Source: Tsuneonella litorea
GTDB lineage: Bacteria; Pseudomonadota; Alphaproteobacteria; Sphingomonadales; Sphingomonadaceae
Length of the DNA: 64,000 nucleotides
Assembly: GCF_025154015.1 (NCBI RefSeq)
Contig: NZ_JAOAMV010000003.1
Span: forward strand, 186,001 to 250,000
Direction of reading: 5' to 3'
Part shown: piece by piece, positions 1 to 8,102 of the stretch
Numbering within the stretch: position 1 is the stretch's first letter
Layout of the letters: each line of letters begins with the position of its first letter
The notes under the pieces: generated by a model
What the model saw: only the letters and a program-made list of their open reading frames with translations
Told to the model about the DNA's origin: nothing
Databases searched by the model: none
Position numbers and translations under genes: made by a program

Positions 1-1
1 T

Positions 2-247
2 TGGAAGGTGGCGCTGGCTTCGGAGGACCGCTTCTCGCGGCTGCTGGCCGGCGGCATGGTCGCGACGGTGTTCTTCTACGTCGCGATCAACCTGATGATG
101 GTCATGGGCCTGGCCCCGGTGGTCGGCATCCCGCTTCCGTTCATGAGCCACGGGGGCAGCTCAATGATGACCAACATGATCTGCCTGGGCACCTTGATGA
201 TGATCCATCGCTGGAACGTGCGGAGCGGGCGGCGCGGACTTTCGTAA
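2..247 (+). CDS. rodA: Rod shape-determining protein RodA, C-terminal fragment
   Basis: This is the 3' end of a gene whose start lies before the window. The visible 81 residues hold the last two membrane segments of a SEDS-family glycosyltransferase, including the stretch GLAPVVGIPLPF followed by SHGGSS, which is diagnostic of RodA/FtsW. SEDS proteins polymerise glycan strands of peptidoglycan in the inner membrane; the IPLPFMS wording with a short C-terminal tail fits RodA of the elongasome better than FtsW. The mre and PBP2 genes would be expected upstream, outside the window. The call is firm and only the length is unknown. Confidence 0.85.
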   Translation, partial: WKVALASEDRFSRLLAGGMVATVFFYVAINLMMVMGLAPVVGIPLPFMSHGGSSMMTNMICLGTLMMIHRWNVRSGRRGLS

Positions 248-346
248 GGCGGCCGGATTGGCCCTTGGCATCTGCGAGAGGGACGCTATATGCGCCTCTC
301 CCGACGATTCGGGGCCTGCGCAATCGGGCCTTCAGGATGCCGGAAC

Positions 347-422
<76 letters not shown>

Positions 423-432
423 TCCTTCCCCT

Positions 433-1146
433 TCAGAACAGCACATTGCGGATCCAGTCGAGGGCGTTTTCGTCGCTGGCCAGCAGCGCGCGGCCGAGAG
501 CGATCGACCACGCTGTCTCTCCGCCTTCCTCGAGGCGCCAGGCGTGCAGGCGGCGCGTGTAGAGCTGAAGGTCGTGTTCGGCGCTGATGCCGATCGCGCC
601 GTGGACGGCGTGGGCCGTGCTGGCGACGTGGGGGGCATGCATGGCGGCGACCGCCTTTGCGAGCGCTGCGCGTTCCGCGGTTGGCCAATCACAATCCGCC
701 GCAAGCTGGACCGCCATTCGTATCGCCACGACCTCCTCGGCCATGAGCGCAAGCTGCTGCTGCACCGCCTGCTGCCGCCCGATCGGCTTGCCGAACTGGC
801 TTCGCTCGCCGGCATAGGCGGTCGTCATATCGAGCACGCGGTCGGCCGCTCCCGAAATCGCGGCGGCAAGGAGGACCGGTTGCGCGGTGTCCGGGTCCCG
901 ACCCGACCGTCCGATCATCGCTTTTCCGATGGCGAGCGGCGCCGCGCGGCGGCCGATCGCGCGCCACAATGCCGCGACCTCTGCGAACGGCAGCGCCATG
1001 TCGGGCGCCAGCGCGTCGAGGAAGCCCGATTGCTCGATCTCCACGCGCTCAGGGCTCCAGTCGCCTCCTGCATCGATCGCGCGCACCCGCGCGGGCAGAA
1101 ACAGCTTGTCCAGCATCGCCTCGAACGGGGACAGGAACGCGCTCAT
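433..1146 (-). CDS. Half-size acyl-CoA dehydrogenase
   Basis: This 237-residue protein matches only the C-terminal half of acyl-CoA dehydrogenases (usual length 380-400). The flavin-contacting motif RSQFGKPI lies at about 115-122, followed by the helical C-terminal domain. The N-terminal flavin/substrate domain is absent and no SEPGAGSDL-type motif is seen. The start overlaps the stop of the full-length dehydrogenase by 4 nt (ATGA), so the two are probably co-translated. I infer that it is a partner subunit of a heteromeric dehydrogenase rather than an independent enzyme. A truncated relic is the alternative, but the frame is intact and codon use matches its neighbours. Confidence 0.85.
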   Translation of the reverse strand: MSAFLSPFEAMLDKLFLPARVRAIDAGGDWSPERVEIEQSGFLDALAPDMALPFAEVAALWRAIGRRAAPLAIGKAMIGRSGRDPDTAQPVLLAAAISGAADRVLDMTTAYAGERSQFGKPIGRQQAVQQQLALMAEEVVAIRMAVQLAADCDWPTAERAALAKAVAAMHAPHVASTAHAVHGAIGISAEHDLQLYTRRLHAWRLEEGGETAWSIALGRALLASDENALDWIRNVLF

Positions 1147-2342
1147 CGGAGGCCCATCCCGCGGGCGATTATCCCGCGCAGGATCTCGCGCGTGCCGCCC
1201 CTGAGCGAGAAGCTGGGCGCGACCAGCGTGAGGTAGCGCAGCGCCGCCACCAACTCCGTATCGGCCGATTCGTCTGGATGGGCGGCGAGGTCGTCGGCGA
1301 TGGCAAGCGGGAGCTCCTGCTCGAACGCGGTGCCGAGGTCCTTGACGAGCGATGCTTCGACCACCGGGCTCTCTCCGGCGGCGAGCCGCGCGGTGCAGGC
1401 GATCGACATCGCGCGCAGGGCCGCCAGCCGCGCCGCGAAGCCCCCGACGAGCGCCGCCGCCCGGTCATCCGTTCGGCCAACGGCGCGCAGGTGCGCAATC
1501 CAGGCCTCGAGCACGACATGGCTCGAATAGATGCGCTCTGGCCCGCTTCGCTCGAAGGCGAGTTCGGCGGTTACCTGTGCCCAGCCCTGCCCCTCCTCGC
1601 CGATCAGCGCGTCGGCGGCGAGGTCGACGTCCTCGAAAAAGACCTCGTTGAAATGCGCGTCGCCCGCGAGATCCCGGATCGGACGCACCGAGACGCCGGG
1701 TGCCTTGAGCGGGACGATCAGCTGCGACAGGCCCGCATGGCGATCCTCGGGCCCGCCGGACGTCCGCACGAGCGCGATCATGTAGTCGACGTGGTGCGCG
1801 CCGGTGGTCCACAGCTTCTGGCCATTGAGGCGCCAGCCGTCCCCGGTTCGCTCGGCGCGGGTGCGCACCGCGGCCAGGTCGGAACCCGCGCCCGGTTCGC
1901 TCATCCCGATGCAGAACAGGGCCTCGCCCCGGCAGATCCGCGGGATGTATGCGCGCCGCTGCACCTCGGTGCCATAGTTCAGGATCAACGGTGCGCTCTG
2001 CCGGTCGGCAATCCAGTGCGCACCCACCGGGGCCCCGGCTGCCAGGAGTTCCTCGACGACAACGAAGCGCGCGAAGGGGCCGCGACCACCGCCGCCGTAT
2101 TCGGTCGGAAGGGTCAGGCCGAGCAGGCCCGCCGCGCCAAGCCGGCGGCTGAACGCCGGGTCGAACCCCATCCACGAGCGCGCGCGCCGATCGAGCGCCA
2201 TCCCGGCGACCGCCTCGCGGGCGAGCGCGCGGACCTGCGCCCGCAACGCTTCGTCTTCCGGCGGAATCGCCGCGAGGGTCAGGGTATCGAACACGCGAGG
2301 GCCTGTCTGGGACACCGCGGCCTCGATCGCAATCCCGCGCAT
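1143..2342 (-). CDS. Acyl-CoA dehydrogenase
   Basis: A full-length (399 aa) flavin-dependent acyl-CoA dehydrogenase, catalysing alpha,beta-oxidation of an acyl-CoA. The flavin/substrate loop SEPGAGSDL is at about 148-156, LNGQKLWTT at about 172-180 and the C-terminal GGTREILR at about 384-391. It lies immediately upstream of, and overlaps, the half-size dehydrogenase. It is divergent from a crotonase gene with only 35 bp between the two start codons. The neighbouring crotonase and CoA-transferase suggest catabolism of a carboxylic acid other than a plain fatty acid; the actual substrate cannot be read from the sequence. Confidence 0.92.
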   Translation of the reverse strand: MRGIAIEAAVSQTGPRVFDTLTLAAIPPEDEALRAQVRALAREAVAGMALDRRARSWMGFDPAFSRRLGAAGLLGLTLPTEYGGGGRGPFARFVVVEELLAAGAPVGAHWIADRQSAPLILNYGTEVQRRAYIPRICRGEALFCIGMSEPGAGSDLAAVRTRAERTGDGWRLNGQKLWTTGAHHVDYMIALVRTSGGPEDRHAGLSQLIVPLKAPGVSVRPIRDLAGDAHFNEVFFEDVDLAADALIGEEGQGWAQVTAELAFERSGPERIYSSHVVLEAWIAHLRAVGRTDDRAAALVGGFAARLAALRAMSIACTARLAAGESPVVEASLVKDLGTAFEQELPLAIADDLAAHPDESADTELVAALRYLTLVAPSFSLRGGTREILRGIIARGMGLR

Positions 2343-2377
2343 TGCGGCGCCGGGTCGCCCGTCCTACAGCCCGCCCT

Positions 2378-3178
2378 ATGGGAGACTTCCTCAAGACAGA
2401 ACGCGACGGCCCGGTGCTGACCGTCACGATGAACCGGCCCGCAGACCGCAATGCGATCACGGATCCCGACCAGAGCGCGGAGTTCGTCGCACTCGCCGAA
2501 GAGCTGGCCCGCGACCGCTCGGTCCGCGCGATGGTCCTTACCGGGGCGGGCAAGTCGTTCTGCGCAGGCGGCAACGTCAAGTCGATGAAGGAGAAGACCG
2601 GCCTGTTCGCCGGGTCGCCGTTCGACCAGCGCACCCATTACCGGACGACCGTCCAGACCATCGGCAAGGCGCTGTGGGAGCTCGAAGTGCCGGTCGTCGC
2701 GGCGATCAATGGCCACGCCATCGGCCTCGGACTCGACATCGCGCTGATGTGCGACGTCCGGGTCATGGCCGAGGACGCGCTGGTCGCCGAAAGCTACGTC
2801 AGGCTCGGCATCATTCCCGGCGGCGGAGGCGCGTGGCTGCTGCCACGGGTCGTCGGCCTGTCGAACGCGAGTTTGTTGACCCTGACCGGAGACACGATCG
2901 ATGCGCCGACGGCGCTGCGCTACGGGCTCGCGAGCGAGGTCGTGCCGACTGCGGATGTCCTGCCGCGTGCGCAGGAAATCGCCCGCGCCATCGCCGCCAA
3001 TCCCGGCCACGCGACGCGCATGGCGAAGCGGCTGATGCGCGAAGGAATGGACCAGAAGCTGCCTACGCACCTCGAAATGGCCGCCGCCTACCAGGCATTG
3101 TCGCACCACACCGCGGACCACGCCGAGGCGATCGACGCCTTCCTCGGCAAGCGCCCCCCGGAGCTACGCGACACGTGA
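2378..3178 (+). CDS. Enoyl-CoA hydratase/isomerase (crotonase) family protein
   Basis: 266 residues with the crotonase fold: oxyanion-hole motif CAGGN at 62-66, NGHAIGLG at 111-118 and LGIIPGGGG at 143-151. The two catalytic glutamates of classical enoyl-CoA hydratases are not conserved: the first site is Asp120 and the second Tyr140. Hydratase activity is therefore doubtful, and isomerase or thioesterase chemistry is possible. The ATG at 2378 was chosen because it leads directly into the family N-terminus and sits in the narrow divergent gap. The stop overlaps the next gene's GTG start. Confidence 0.9.
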   Translation: MGDFLKTERDGPVLTVTMNRPADRNAITDPDQSAEFVALAEELARDRSVRAMVLTGAGKSFCAGGNVKSMKEKTGLFAGSPFDQRTHYRTTVQTIGKALWELEVPVVAAINGHAIGLGLDIALMCDVRVMAEDALVAESYVRLGIIPGGGGAWLLPRVVGLSNASLLTLTGDTIDAPTALRYGLASEVVPTADVLPRAQEIARAIAANPGHATRMAKRLMREGMDQKLPTHLEMAAAYQALSHHTADHAEAIDAFLGKRPPELRDT

Positions 3179-4374
3179 CCGGCGCGCTCGAGGGGATTCG
3201 GGTGCTGGATCTATCGCGCGTGCTCGCGGGACCGTGGAGCGCGCAGGTGCTTGGCGATCTGGGGGCCGAGGTGATCAAGGTCGAACAACCCGGCGCGGGG
3301 GACGACACGCGCGCGTGGGGGCCGCCGTTCCTGCCCGATTCGAACGATTCAGCCTATTTCTCGTGTGCGAACCGCAACAAGCGTTCGATCGCCATCGACA
3401 TCGCCTGCGATGAGGGTGCCGAGCTGGTCCGCAAGCTCGCCGCGCGCTCCGACGTGGTGATCGAGAACTTCCGCGTCGGCGGGCTTGCCAAGTACGGCCT
3501 CGACTACGACGACCTGCGCGCGGTAAAGCCCGACCTCGTCTGGTGCTCGATCACCGGGTTCGGGCAAACCGGTCCGGAGAAAGACCGCGGGGGGTACGAC
3601 TTCCTGATCCAGGGAATGAGCGGGCTGATGAGCGTCACCGGCGCGGCGGACGGCCCGCCGACCAAGGTGGGCGTGCCGATCAGCGACCTGACCACCGGGC
3701 TCTACGCCGCGATCTCGATCCTCGCCGCGTTGCGCCACCGCGACCGCACCGGCGAAGGTCAGCGCATCGATCTCGCGCTGCTCGATGCGCAGGTGGCGCT
3801 GATGAGCAACCAAGCGGCAAACTGGCTCAACGGCGGGCCGGAACCGCGCCGGCTCGGCAACCAGCATCCCAACATCGTGCCCTACCAGGTGTTCGCCTGC
3901 GCCGATGGCGACATCCTGATCGCAACCGCGAACGACCGGCAATTTGCCAAGCTGTGCCGGGTCCTCGGCCTCCCGGAACTGGCAGATGATCCCCGGTTCG
4001 CCGCGATGAGCGCGCGGGGGACAAACCGGAATGTACTGCTGGCGATCATCGAGCCGGTGATCGCCGGCTGGAGATCGGACGACCTCGTCGCCGCGCTCAA
4101 CGACGCGGGCGTGCCGGGCGGACGGGTGAATACCGTGCCCGAGGCGCTGACGCATCCGCAGATCGCGGCGCGCGAGCTTGTCGGGTCGATCGAGCGGCAC
4201 GACGGCACCGCGGTTCGCTTCGTCGGCTACCCCGCCAAGCTCTCGGCCACGCCGGCGGCGTACCGGTCTGCCCCCCCTCGCGCGGGCGAGGACGCGGACG
4301 CCGTGCTGCAATCCGTACTCGATCTCGACGAAGCCGAGATCGCCCGCCTGCGCGATGCCGGGGCTATCGGCTAG
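3175..4374 (+). CDS. CaiB/BaiF family CoA-transferase
   Basis: 399 residues typical of class III CoA-transferases, which move CoA between carboxylic acids through an aspartyl-CoA thioester. The family features VLDLSRVLAGPW (about 10-21), VIENFR (about 95-100), SITGFGQTGP (about 125-134) and the catalytic aspartate in PISDLTTG (Asp171) are all present. The GTG start at 3175 overlaps the crotonase stop (GTGA), indicating coupled translation. With the two dehydrogenases across the divergent gap it forms an acyl-CoA activation and oxidation module. The substrate acid is unknown. Confidence 0.93.
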   Translation: MTGALEGIRVLDLSRVLAGPWSAQVLGDLGAEVIKVEQPGAGDDTRAWGPPFLPDSNDSAYFSCANRNKRSIAIDIACDEGAELVRKLAARSDVVIENFRVGGLAKYGLDYDDLRAVKPDLVWCSITGFGQTGPEKDRGGYDFLIQGMSGLMSVTGAADGPPTKVGVPISDLTTGLYAAISILAALRHRDRTGEGQRIDLALLDAQVALMSNQAANWLNGGPEPRRLGNQHPNIVPYQVFACADGDILIATANDRQFAKLCRVLGLPELADDPRFAAMSARGTNRNVLLAIIEPVIAGWRSDDLVAALNDAGVPGGRVNTVPEALTHPQIAARELVGSIERHDGTAVRFVGYPAKLSATPAAYRSAPPRAGEDADAVLQSVLDLDEAEIARLRDAGAIG

Positions 4375-4535
4375 GAAAGCGGTTCCTGATCCGGGATGCG
4401 CACCGCGCGGTCCAGCATATCGGGCCGCGTCACTTCCGCATCGCGGCGATCGCGCTGGGGGCTGATGAAGCGGTCCGAGTACCGATACCAGACCATTCCA
4501 TCCGGTTGCGGGCTTTCCTCGATCTCGAATTCCAT
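4371..4535 (-). CDS. Small hypothetical protein, 54 aa
   Basis: An ATG at 4535 is preceded by a good Shine-Dalgarno run (AGGAG, about 9 nt upstream) and opens a 54-codon frame. The product is charged (Asp/Arg/Glu rich), starting MEFEIEESPQPDGMVWYRYS, with no signal peptide or membrane segment. The stop overlaps the convergent CoA-transferase stop by 4 nt. I do not recognise the family. The strong ribosome site, the exact fit into the gap after lpd and the phased 10-bp repeats upstream (4591-4620) favour a real gene. Confidence 0.55.
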   Translation of the reverse strand: MEFEIEESPQPDGMVWYRYSDRFISPQRDRRDAEVTRPDMLDRAVRIPDQEPLS

Positions 4536-4590
4536 GCCTGCGACTCCTCTCCCGACCGAAATGCCGGGAGGCGAGCCGCGTTCCGCGAAT

Positions 4591-4620
4591 TTGCGACGAA
4601 TTGCAGGGACTTGCGACGAA
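4591..4620. repeat. Three phased 10-bp repeats between lpd and the 54-aa gene
   Basis: TTGCGACGAA occurs at 4591-4600 and again at 4611-4620, with the related unit TTGCAGGGAC between them. All three TTGC cores therefore repeat at exactly 10 bp, about one helical turn. They lie in the 96-bp gap upstream of the 54-codon gene and just downstream of lpd. The arrangement resembles an operator for a cooperatively binding regulator, but no specific regulator can be named. Confidence 0.4.
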
Positions 4621-4631
4621 GCGATGGCGCC

Positions 4632-6047
4632 TCAGATGTGCAGCGCGCGGCCATAGGCGGCCAGCACGCTCTCATGCATCGATTCGCTGATCGTCGGGTG
4701 CGGGAAGATCGTGTTCATCAGTTCCGCCTCGGTCGTCTCGAGCGTCTTGCCGACGACGTAGCCCTGGATCATCTCGGTCACTTCGGCCCCGACCATGTGC
4801 GCGCCCAATAGCTCGCCGGTCTTTGCGTCGAACACGGTCTTCACGAAACCTTCCGCCTCGCCGAGCGCGATCGCCTTGCCGTTGCCGATGAACGGGAAGG
4901 TCCCGGCCTTGACCGCGTAGCCCGCTTCCTTCGCCTTCGCCTCGGTCAGGCCGACGCTGGCGATCTGCGGGTGGCAATAGGTGCAGCCCGGGATGTTGTT
5001 GCGGTCGAGCGGGTGAGGGTGGACATCCTTGTTGCCCAGTTCCTTCGCGATCGCCTCGGCGGCGGTGACGCCCTCGTGGCTCGCCTTGTGCGCCAGCCAC
5101 GGACCCGGCGTGCAGTCGCCGATCGCCCACAGGCCCTTCGACTTCGTACGGCCATAGGGATCGATCTGGATGAACCCGCGGTCCATTTCGACGAGCTTTT
5201 CGAGGCCCACGTTCTCGGTGTTCGGCACGATGCCGACCGCGACGATGCAGTGGGTGAAATCGGTCTCGGAGACCTTGCCCGTTTTGTCCTTGATCTTCGC
5301 CTTCACGCCGCTGCCGGAAACCTTGATGTCCTCGACCCCCGCGCCGGTCATGATCGTCATGCCCTGCTTGGTCAGGCTCTTTTCGAGGAAGGCGGAGACG
5401 TCGGCGTCCTCGACCGGAACGATCCGGTCGAGCATTTCGACGACCGTCACCTCGCAACCCATGTCATTGTAGAAACTGGCGAATTCGATCCCGATCGCGC
5501 CCGAACCGATGACGAGCAGCTTCTTCGGCATTTCCGGCGGGGTCATCGCGTGGCGATAGGTCCACACGCGCTTGCCATCGGCCTTGGCGAACGGCAGGTC
5601 GCGCGCGCGGGCGCCGGTGGCGACGATCACGTGCCTGGCGGTAAGCTTTTCCTCCCCCTTCTCGCCCTTCACCGTCAGCGAAGTCGGGCCGGTCAGCGTG
5701 CCAACACCCATGTGCACCGCGATCTTGTTCTTCTTCATCAGGTGCGTGACGCCCTGGTTGAGCTGCTTGGCGACGCCGCGGCTGCGCTTCACCACCGCCT
5801 CGAGGTCCGCCTCGATGCTGCCGGCGATCTTGAGGCCGTAGTCCTTGGCGTGCTGCGCATAGTGCAGGATCTCGGCACTTCGGAGCAGCGCCTTGGTCGG
5901 GATGCACCCCCAGTTGAGGCAGATCCCGCCGAGCAACTCGCGCTCGACGATCGCGGTCTTGAGGCCCAACTGCGCGGCTCGGATCGCCGCGACATAGCCG
6001 CCGGGGCCGCTGCCGAGCACGATGACGTCGTATTGGGTGTCAGCCAT
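4632..6047 (-). CDS. lpdA: Dihydrolipoyl dehydrogenase (E3)
   Basis: 471 residues of a class I pyridine nucleotide-disulfide oxidoreductase. It reoxidises dihydrolipoamide of 2-oxoacid dehydrogenase complexes, passing electrons through FAD to NAD. Visible are the FAD motif GSGPGG (12-17), the redox disulfide Cys43/Cys48 in GGICLNWGCIP, a second nucleotide-binding glycine motif (GSGAIG) and the C-terminal active-site HPT within FPHPTISE. It is last in a minus-strand row after the pyruvate dehydrogenase E2 gene, which points to service in the PDH complex. Confidence 0.97.
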   Translation of the reverse strand: MADTQYDVIVLGSGPGGYVAAIRAAQLGLKTAIVERELLGGICLNWGCIPTKALLRSAEILHYAQHAKDYGLKIAGSIEADLEAVVKRSRGVAKQLNQGVTHLMKKNKIAVHMGVGTLTGPTSLTVKGEKGEEKLTARHVIVATGARARDLPFAKADGKRVWTYRHAMTPPEMPKKLLVIGSGAIGIEFASFYNDMGCEVTVVEMLDRIVPVEDADVSAFLEKSLTKQGMTIMTGAGVEDIKVSGSGVKAKIKDKTGKVSETDFTHCIVAVGIVPNTENVGLEKLVEMDRGFIQIDPYGRTKSKGLWAIGDCTPGPWLAHKASHEGVTAAEAIAKELGNKDVHPHPLDRNNIPGCTYCHPQIASVGLTEAKAKEAGYAVKAGTFPFIGNGKAIALGEAEGFVKTVFDAKTGELLGAHMVGAEVTEMIQGYVVGKTLETTEAELMNTIFPHPTISESMHESVLAAYGRALHI

Positions 6048-6056
6048 GGGTCTTTC

Positions 6057-6446
6057 CTAGTCGTTCGCCGTAAGCGCGGCTTCGGCCACCGCGCGCGGCT
6101 TGTTGTCGTCATCGAGAAGCACGAACTTGAACGTGCCGCTGCACACCTTGGTCGTCGCCTCGCCATTGCGCTCCCGCGCGATGCCCTCGGCGGCGACGGT
6201 GAGCGAGGTGCGCCCGGTCGCGGCGACCTCGCAATAGACGCTGAGCTCGTCCCCCACCGCCATCGCGCCGGGAAAGGCAAAGTCGGTCGCCGAGACCACC
6301 ACCGCCCTGCCCTTGCCGACACGCGACGCCAGCGCGCCTGCGCCCAATGCCATCTGGCCCATCAGCCAGCCGCCGAACACGCCGCCATAGGGGTTGGTGT
6401 CGGAAGGCATCGCGGTCACGCGGATGAGGGGAGCGCGGTCGGTCAA
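6057..6446 (-). CDS. Acyl-CoA thioesterase, hotdog fold (YciA-like)
   Basis: 129 residues with the hotdog thioesterase signature TAMPSDTNPYGGVFGGWLM near the N-terminus, as in YciA/BACH-type acyl-CoA hydrolases. It would release free CoA from acyl-CoA in the cytoplasm. It starts at a TTG whose bases overlap the stop of the preceding ACP-like gene (TTGA) and is followed 9 nt later by lpd, so it is part of the pdhC-lpd transcription unit. A role in relieving acyl-CoA build-up beside pyruvate dehydrogenase is inference. Confidence 0.85.
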   Translation of the reverse strand: MTDRAPLIRVTAMPSDTNPYGGVFGGWLMGQMALGAGALASRVGKGRAVVVSATDFAFPGAMAVGDELSVYCEVAATGRTSLTVAAEGIARERNGEATTKVCSGTFKFVLLDDDNKPRAVAEAALTAND

Positions 6447-6703
6447 ACCAGTAACCGCGAGTCTTGATCGACGAGCCTAGGATCGACGGAAGACTCGCAG
6501 GCGAGCGCCGTGCAAAATCGTAGGAAAGCATCTGGTTGATCGGGTGCTCTCGGAACAATTCGGCAGAGGCTCGACCAAACGTCGCCTACAGTTACCCACT
6601 TGGGCGCATCTTCGATCGGCACGTCGACGCCAAAGCGGGCAAACGCGTTTTCAATGGCGATGGCTTCGTCGCCATCACCTCCAAGGCCGACGGACTCAAG
6701 CAT
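6443..6703 (-). CDS. Small protein resembling an acyl carrier protein, between E2 and thioesterase
   Basis: 86 residues, cytosolic, with no signal peptide. The first half (about 10-50) reads like the amphipathic helices of an acyl carrier protein, ending in VTVGDVWSSL, as seen in DUF1493/ACP-like proteins. The DSL attachment serine for phosphopantetheine is missing, so it cannot be a standard carrier. It begins 3 nt after the pdhC stop and overlaps the thioesterase start, so expression as part of this unit is likely. Function unknown. Confidence 0.6.
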   Translation of the reverse strand: MLESVGLGGDGDEAIAIENAFARFGVDVPIEDAPKWVTVGDVWSSLCRIVPRAPDQPDAFLRFCTALACESSVDPRLVDQDSRLLV

Positions 6704-6706
6704 GGC

Positions 6707-7981
6707 TCAAGCCACCAGCCCCAGCGGCGCTTCCACCAGCGTCTTGAACGCCTGCATCAGTTCGGCCCCGTCGGCGCCGTCGATGGCGCGGTGGTCGAAG
6801 CTGCCGGTGGCGCTCATCACGGTGGCGATGGCGAGTGCGTCGTCGACGACGTACGGGCGCTTCTCGCCCGCGCCGATCGCCATGATCATGCCCTGCGGCG
6901 GGTTGATCACCGCCTCGAACTGCTTGATCCCGTACATGCCCATGTTCGACAGGCTGGCGGTGCCTCCCTGGAACTCCTCGAGCTTGAGCTTGCCCTCCTT
7001 GGCGCGGCCGGCAAGGTCCTTCATCTCTGTGCTGATTGCGCTGACCGACTTGGCGCCGGCGTCCTTGACGATCGGGGTGATGAGGCCGGTGGGCACCGAC
7101 ACCGCGACCGAGATGTCGGCGCGGCTGAAGGTCAGCAGCTCGTCGCCCGCGAACTGGACGTTGCACTTGGGCACCTGGAGCAGCGCCTTGGCGAGCGCCT
7201 TGATCATCAGGTCGTTGACCGACAGCTTCACGCCCTGCGGCTCGAGCGCGGCGTTGAGTTCGCTCCGCAGCTTGAGCAGCGCGTCGAGGCGCACGTCGAC
7301 GGTCAGGTAGATGTGCGGCACCTGCTGCTTCGATTCGGTCAGGCGGCGCGCGATTGTCTTGCGCATCCCGCTGAGCTTCTCGCTCGTGTGCGGAATGCCG
7401 AAGTCCTGCGCGGCGGCGGGTGCCGGTGTCGGGGCGGCGCTCGGCGCGGGAGCGGCGGCGGTAGCCTGGGCGGTGGCGCCCGCCTGCGCGCCTTCTACGT
7501 CGGCCTTGACGATGCGGCCGTTCGGACCCGAACCCTTCACGCCCTTGAGGTCGATGCCCTTCTGTTCGGCGATACGTTTCGCCAGCGGCGACGCGATGAC
7601 GCGGTCGCCCGATGGCTTGGGCGCGCTGGCCGCGGGAGCAGGCGATGGAGTGGCGGCGGGGGCGGCTTTCGCCTCCTCCTTCGCCGGAGCGGGTGCGGGT
7701 GCCGGTGTCGGCGCGGCAGCCGCCTCTCCCGCGTCCTCGCCCTCGCCCGCGAGCATGGCGATCACGGTGCCGACCTTTACGCCTTCGGTGCCCTCGGCCA
7801 CCTCGATCTTCGCGATCGTGCCTTCGTCTACCGCCTCGAATTCCATCGTCGCCTTGTCGGTCTCGATCTCGGCCATGACGTCGCCGGCCGAAACCGTGTC
7901 ACCCTCCTTCACGAGCCATCTGGCGAGCGTGCCCTCTTCCATCGTCGGCGAGAGGGCGGGCATCTTGATCGGCGTCGGCAT
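6707..7981 (-). CDS. pdhC: Pyruvate dehydrogenase complex E2, dihydrolipoamide acetyltransferase
   Basis: 424 residues. An N-terminal lipoyl domain carries the lipoylated lysine at about 43 in [10 protein letters not shown]. Long Ala/Pro/Glu linkers flank a peripheral subunit-binding domain (about 125-165, [20 protein letters not shown]). The C-terminal acyltransferase domain ends with the catalytic [10 protein letters not shown] motif. It transfers acetyl groups to CoA in the PDH complex. The E1 genes are not in the window. The lpd gene lies downstream in the same direction, supporting PDH rather than 2-oxoglutarate dehydrogenase. Confidence 0.95.
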   Translation of the reverse strand: MPTPIKMPALSPTMEEGTLARWLVKEGDTVSAGDVMAEIETDKATMEFEAVDEGTIAKIEVAEGTEGVKVGTVIAMLAGEGEDAGEAAAAPTPAPAPAPAKEEAKAAPAATPSPAPAASAPKPSGDRVIASPLAKRIAEQKGIDLKGVKGSGPNGRIVKADVEGAQAGATAQATAAAPAPSAAPTPAPAAAQDFGIPHTSEKLSGMRKTIARRLTESKQQVPHIYLTVDVRLDALLKLRSELNAALEPQGVKLSVNDLMIKALAKALLQVPKCNVQFAGDELLTFSRADISVAVSVPTGLITPIVKDAGAKSVSAISTEMKDLAGRAKEGKLKLEEFQGGTASLSNMGMYGIKQFEAVINPPQGMIMAIGAGEKRPYVVDDALAIATVMSATGSFDHRAIDGADGAELMQAFKTLVEAPLGLVA

Positions 7982-8013
7982 GGCTGTCCTTCACTGGGGA
8001 GTGATCGTCGCCC

Positions 8014-8053
8014 GCTTTGGCAAAGCCGTAGCGTCCGGGCAAGCGGCTTGCCC
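8014..8053. promoter_or_regulatory. Two inverted repeats in the pdhC/usp divergent region
   Basis: The 121-bp gap between the divergent pdhC and universal stress protein genes holds two short palindromes: GCTTTG-G-CAAAGC at 8014-8026 and GGGCAAG-CGG-CTTGCCC at 8037-8053. They are placed where operators for a PDH or acyl-CoA responsive regulator would be expected. Which protein binds, if any, is unknown. Confidence 0.35.
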
Positions 8054-8102
8054 TGAATACGTTTTCCGCCGATATCGCTGCGCTGAGAGGGGGCGGGCCG
8101 CC

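Noticed and set aside
6536-8056. 506-codon plus-strand frame opposite pdhC
   Set aside because: Antisense to E2; the His/Asp/Arg-rich translation mirrors the Ala/Pro/Glu linker codons of pdhC.
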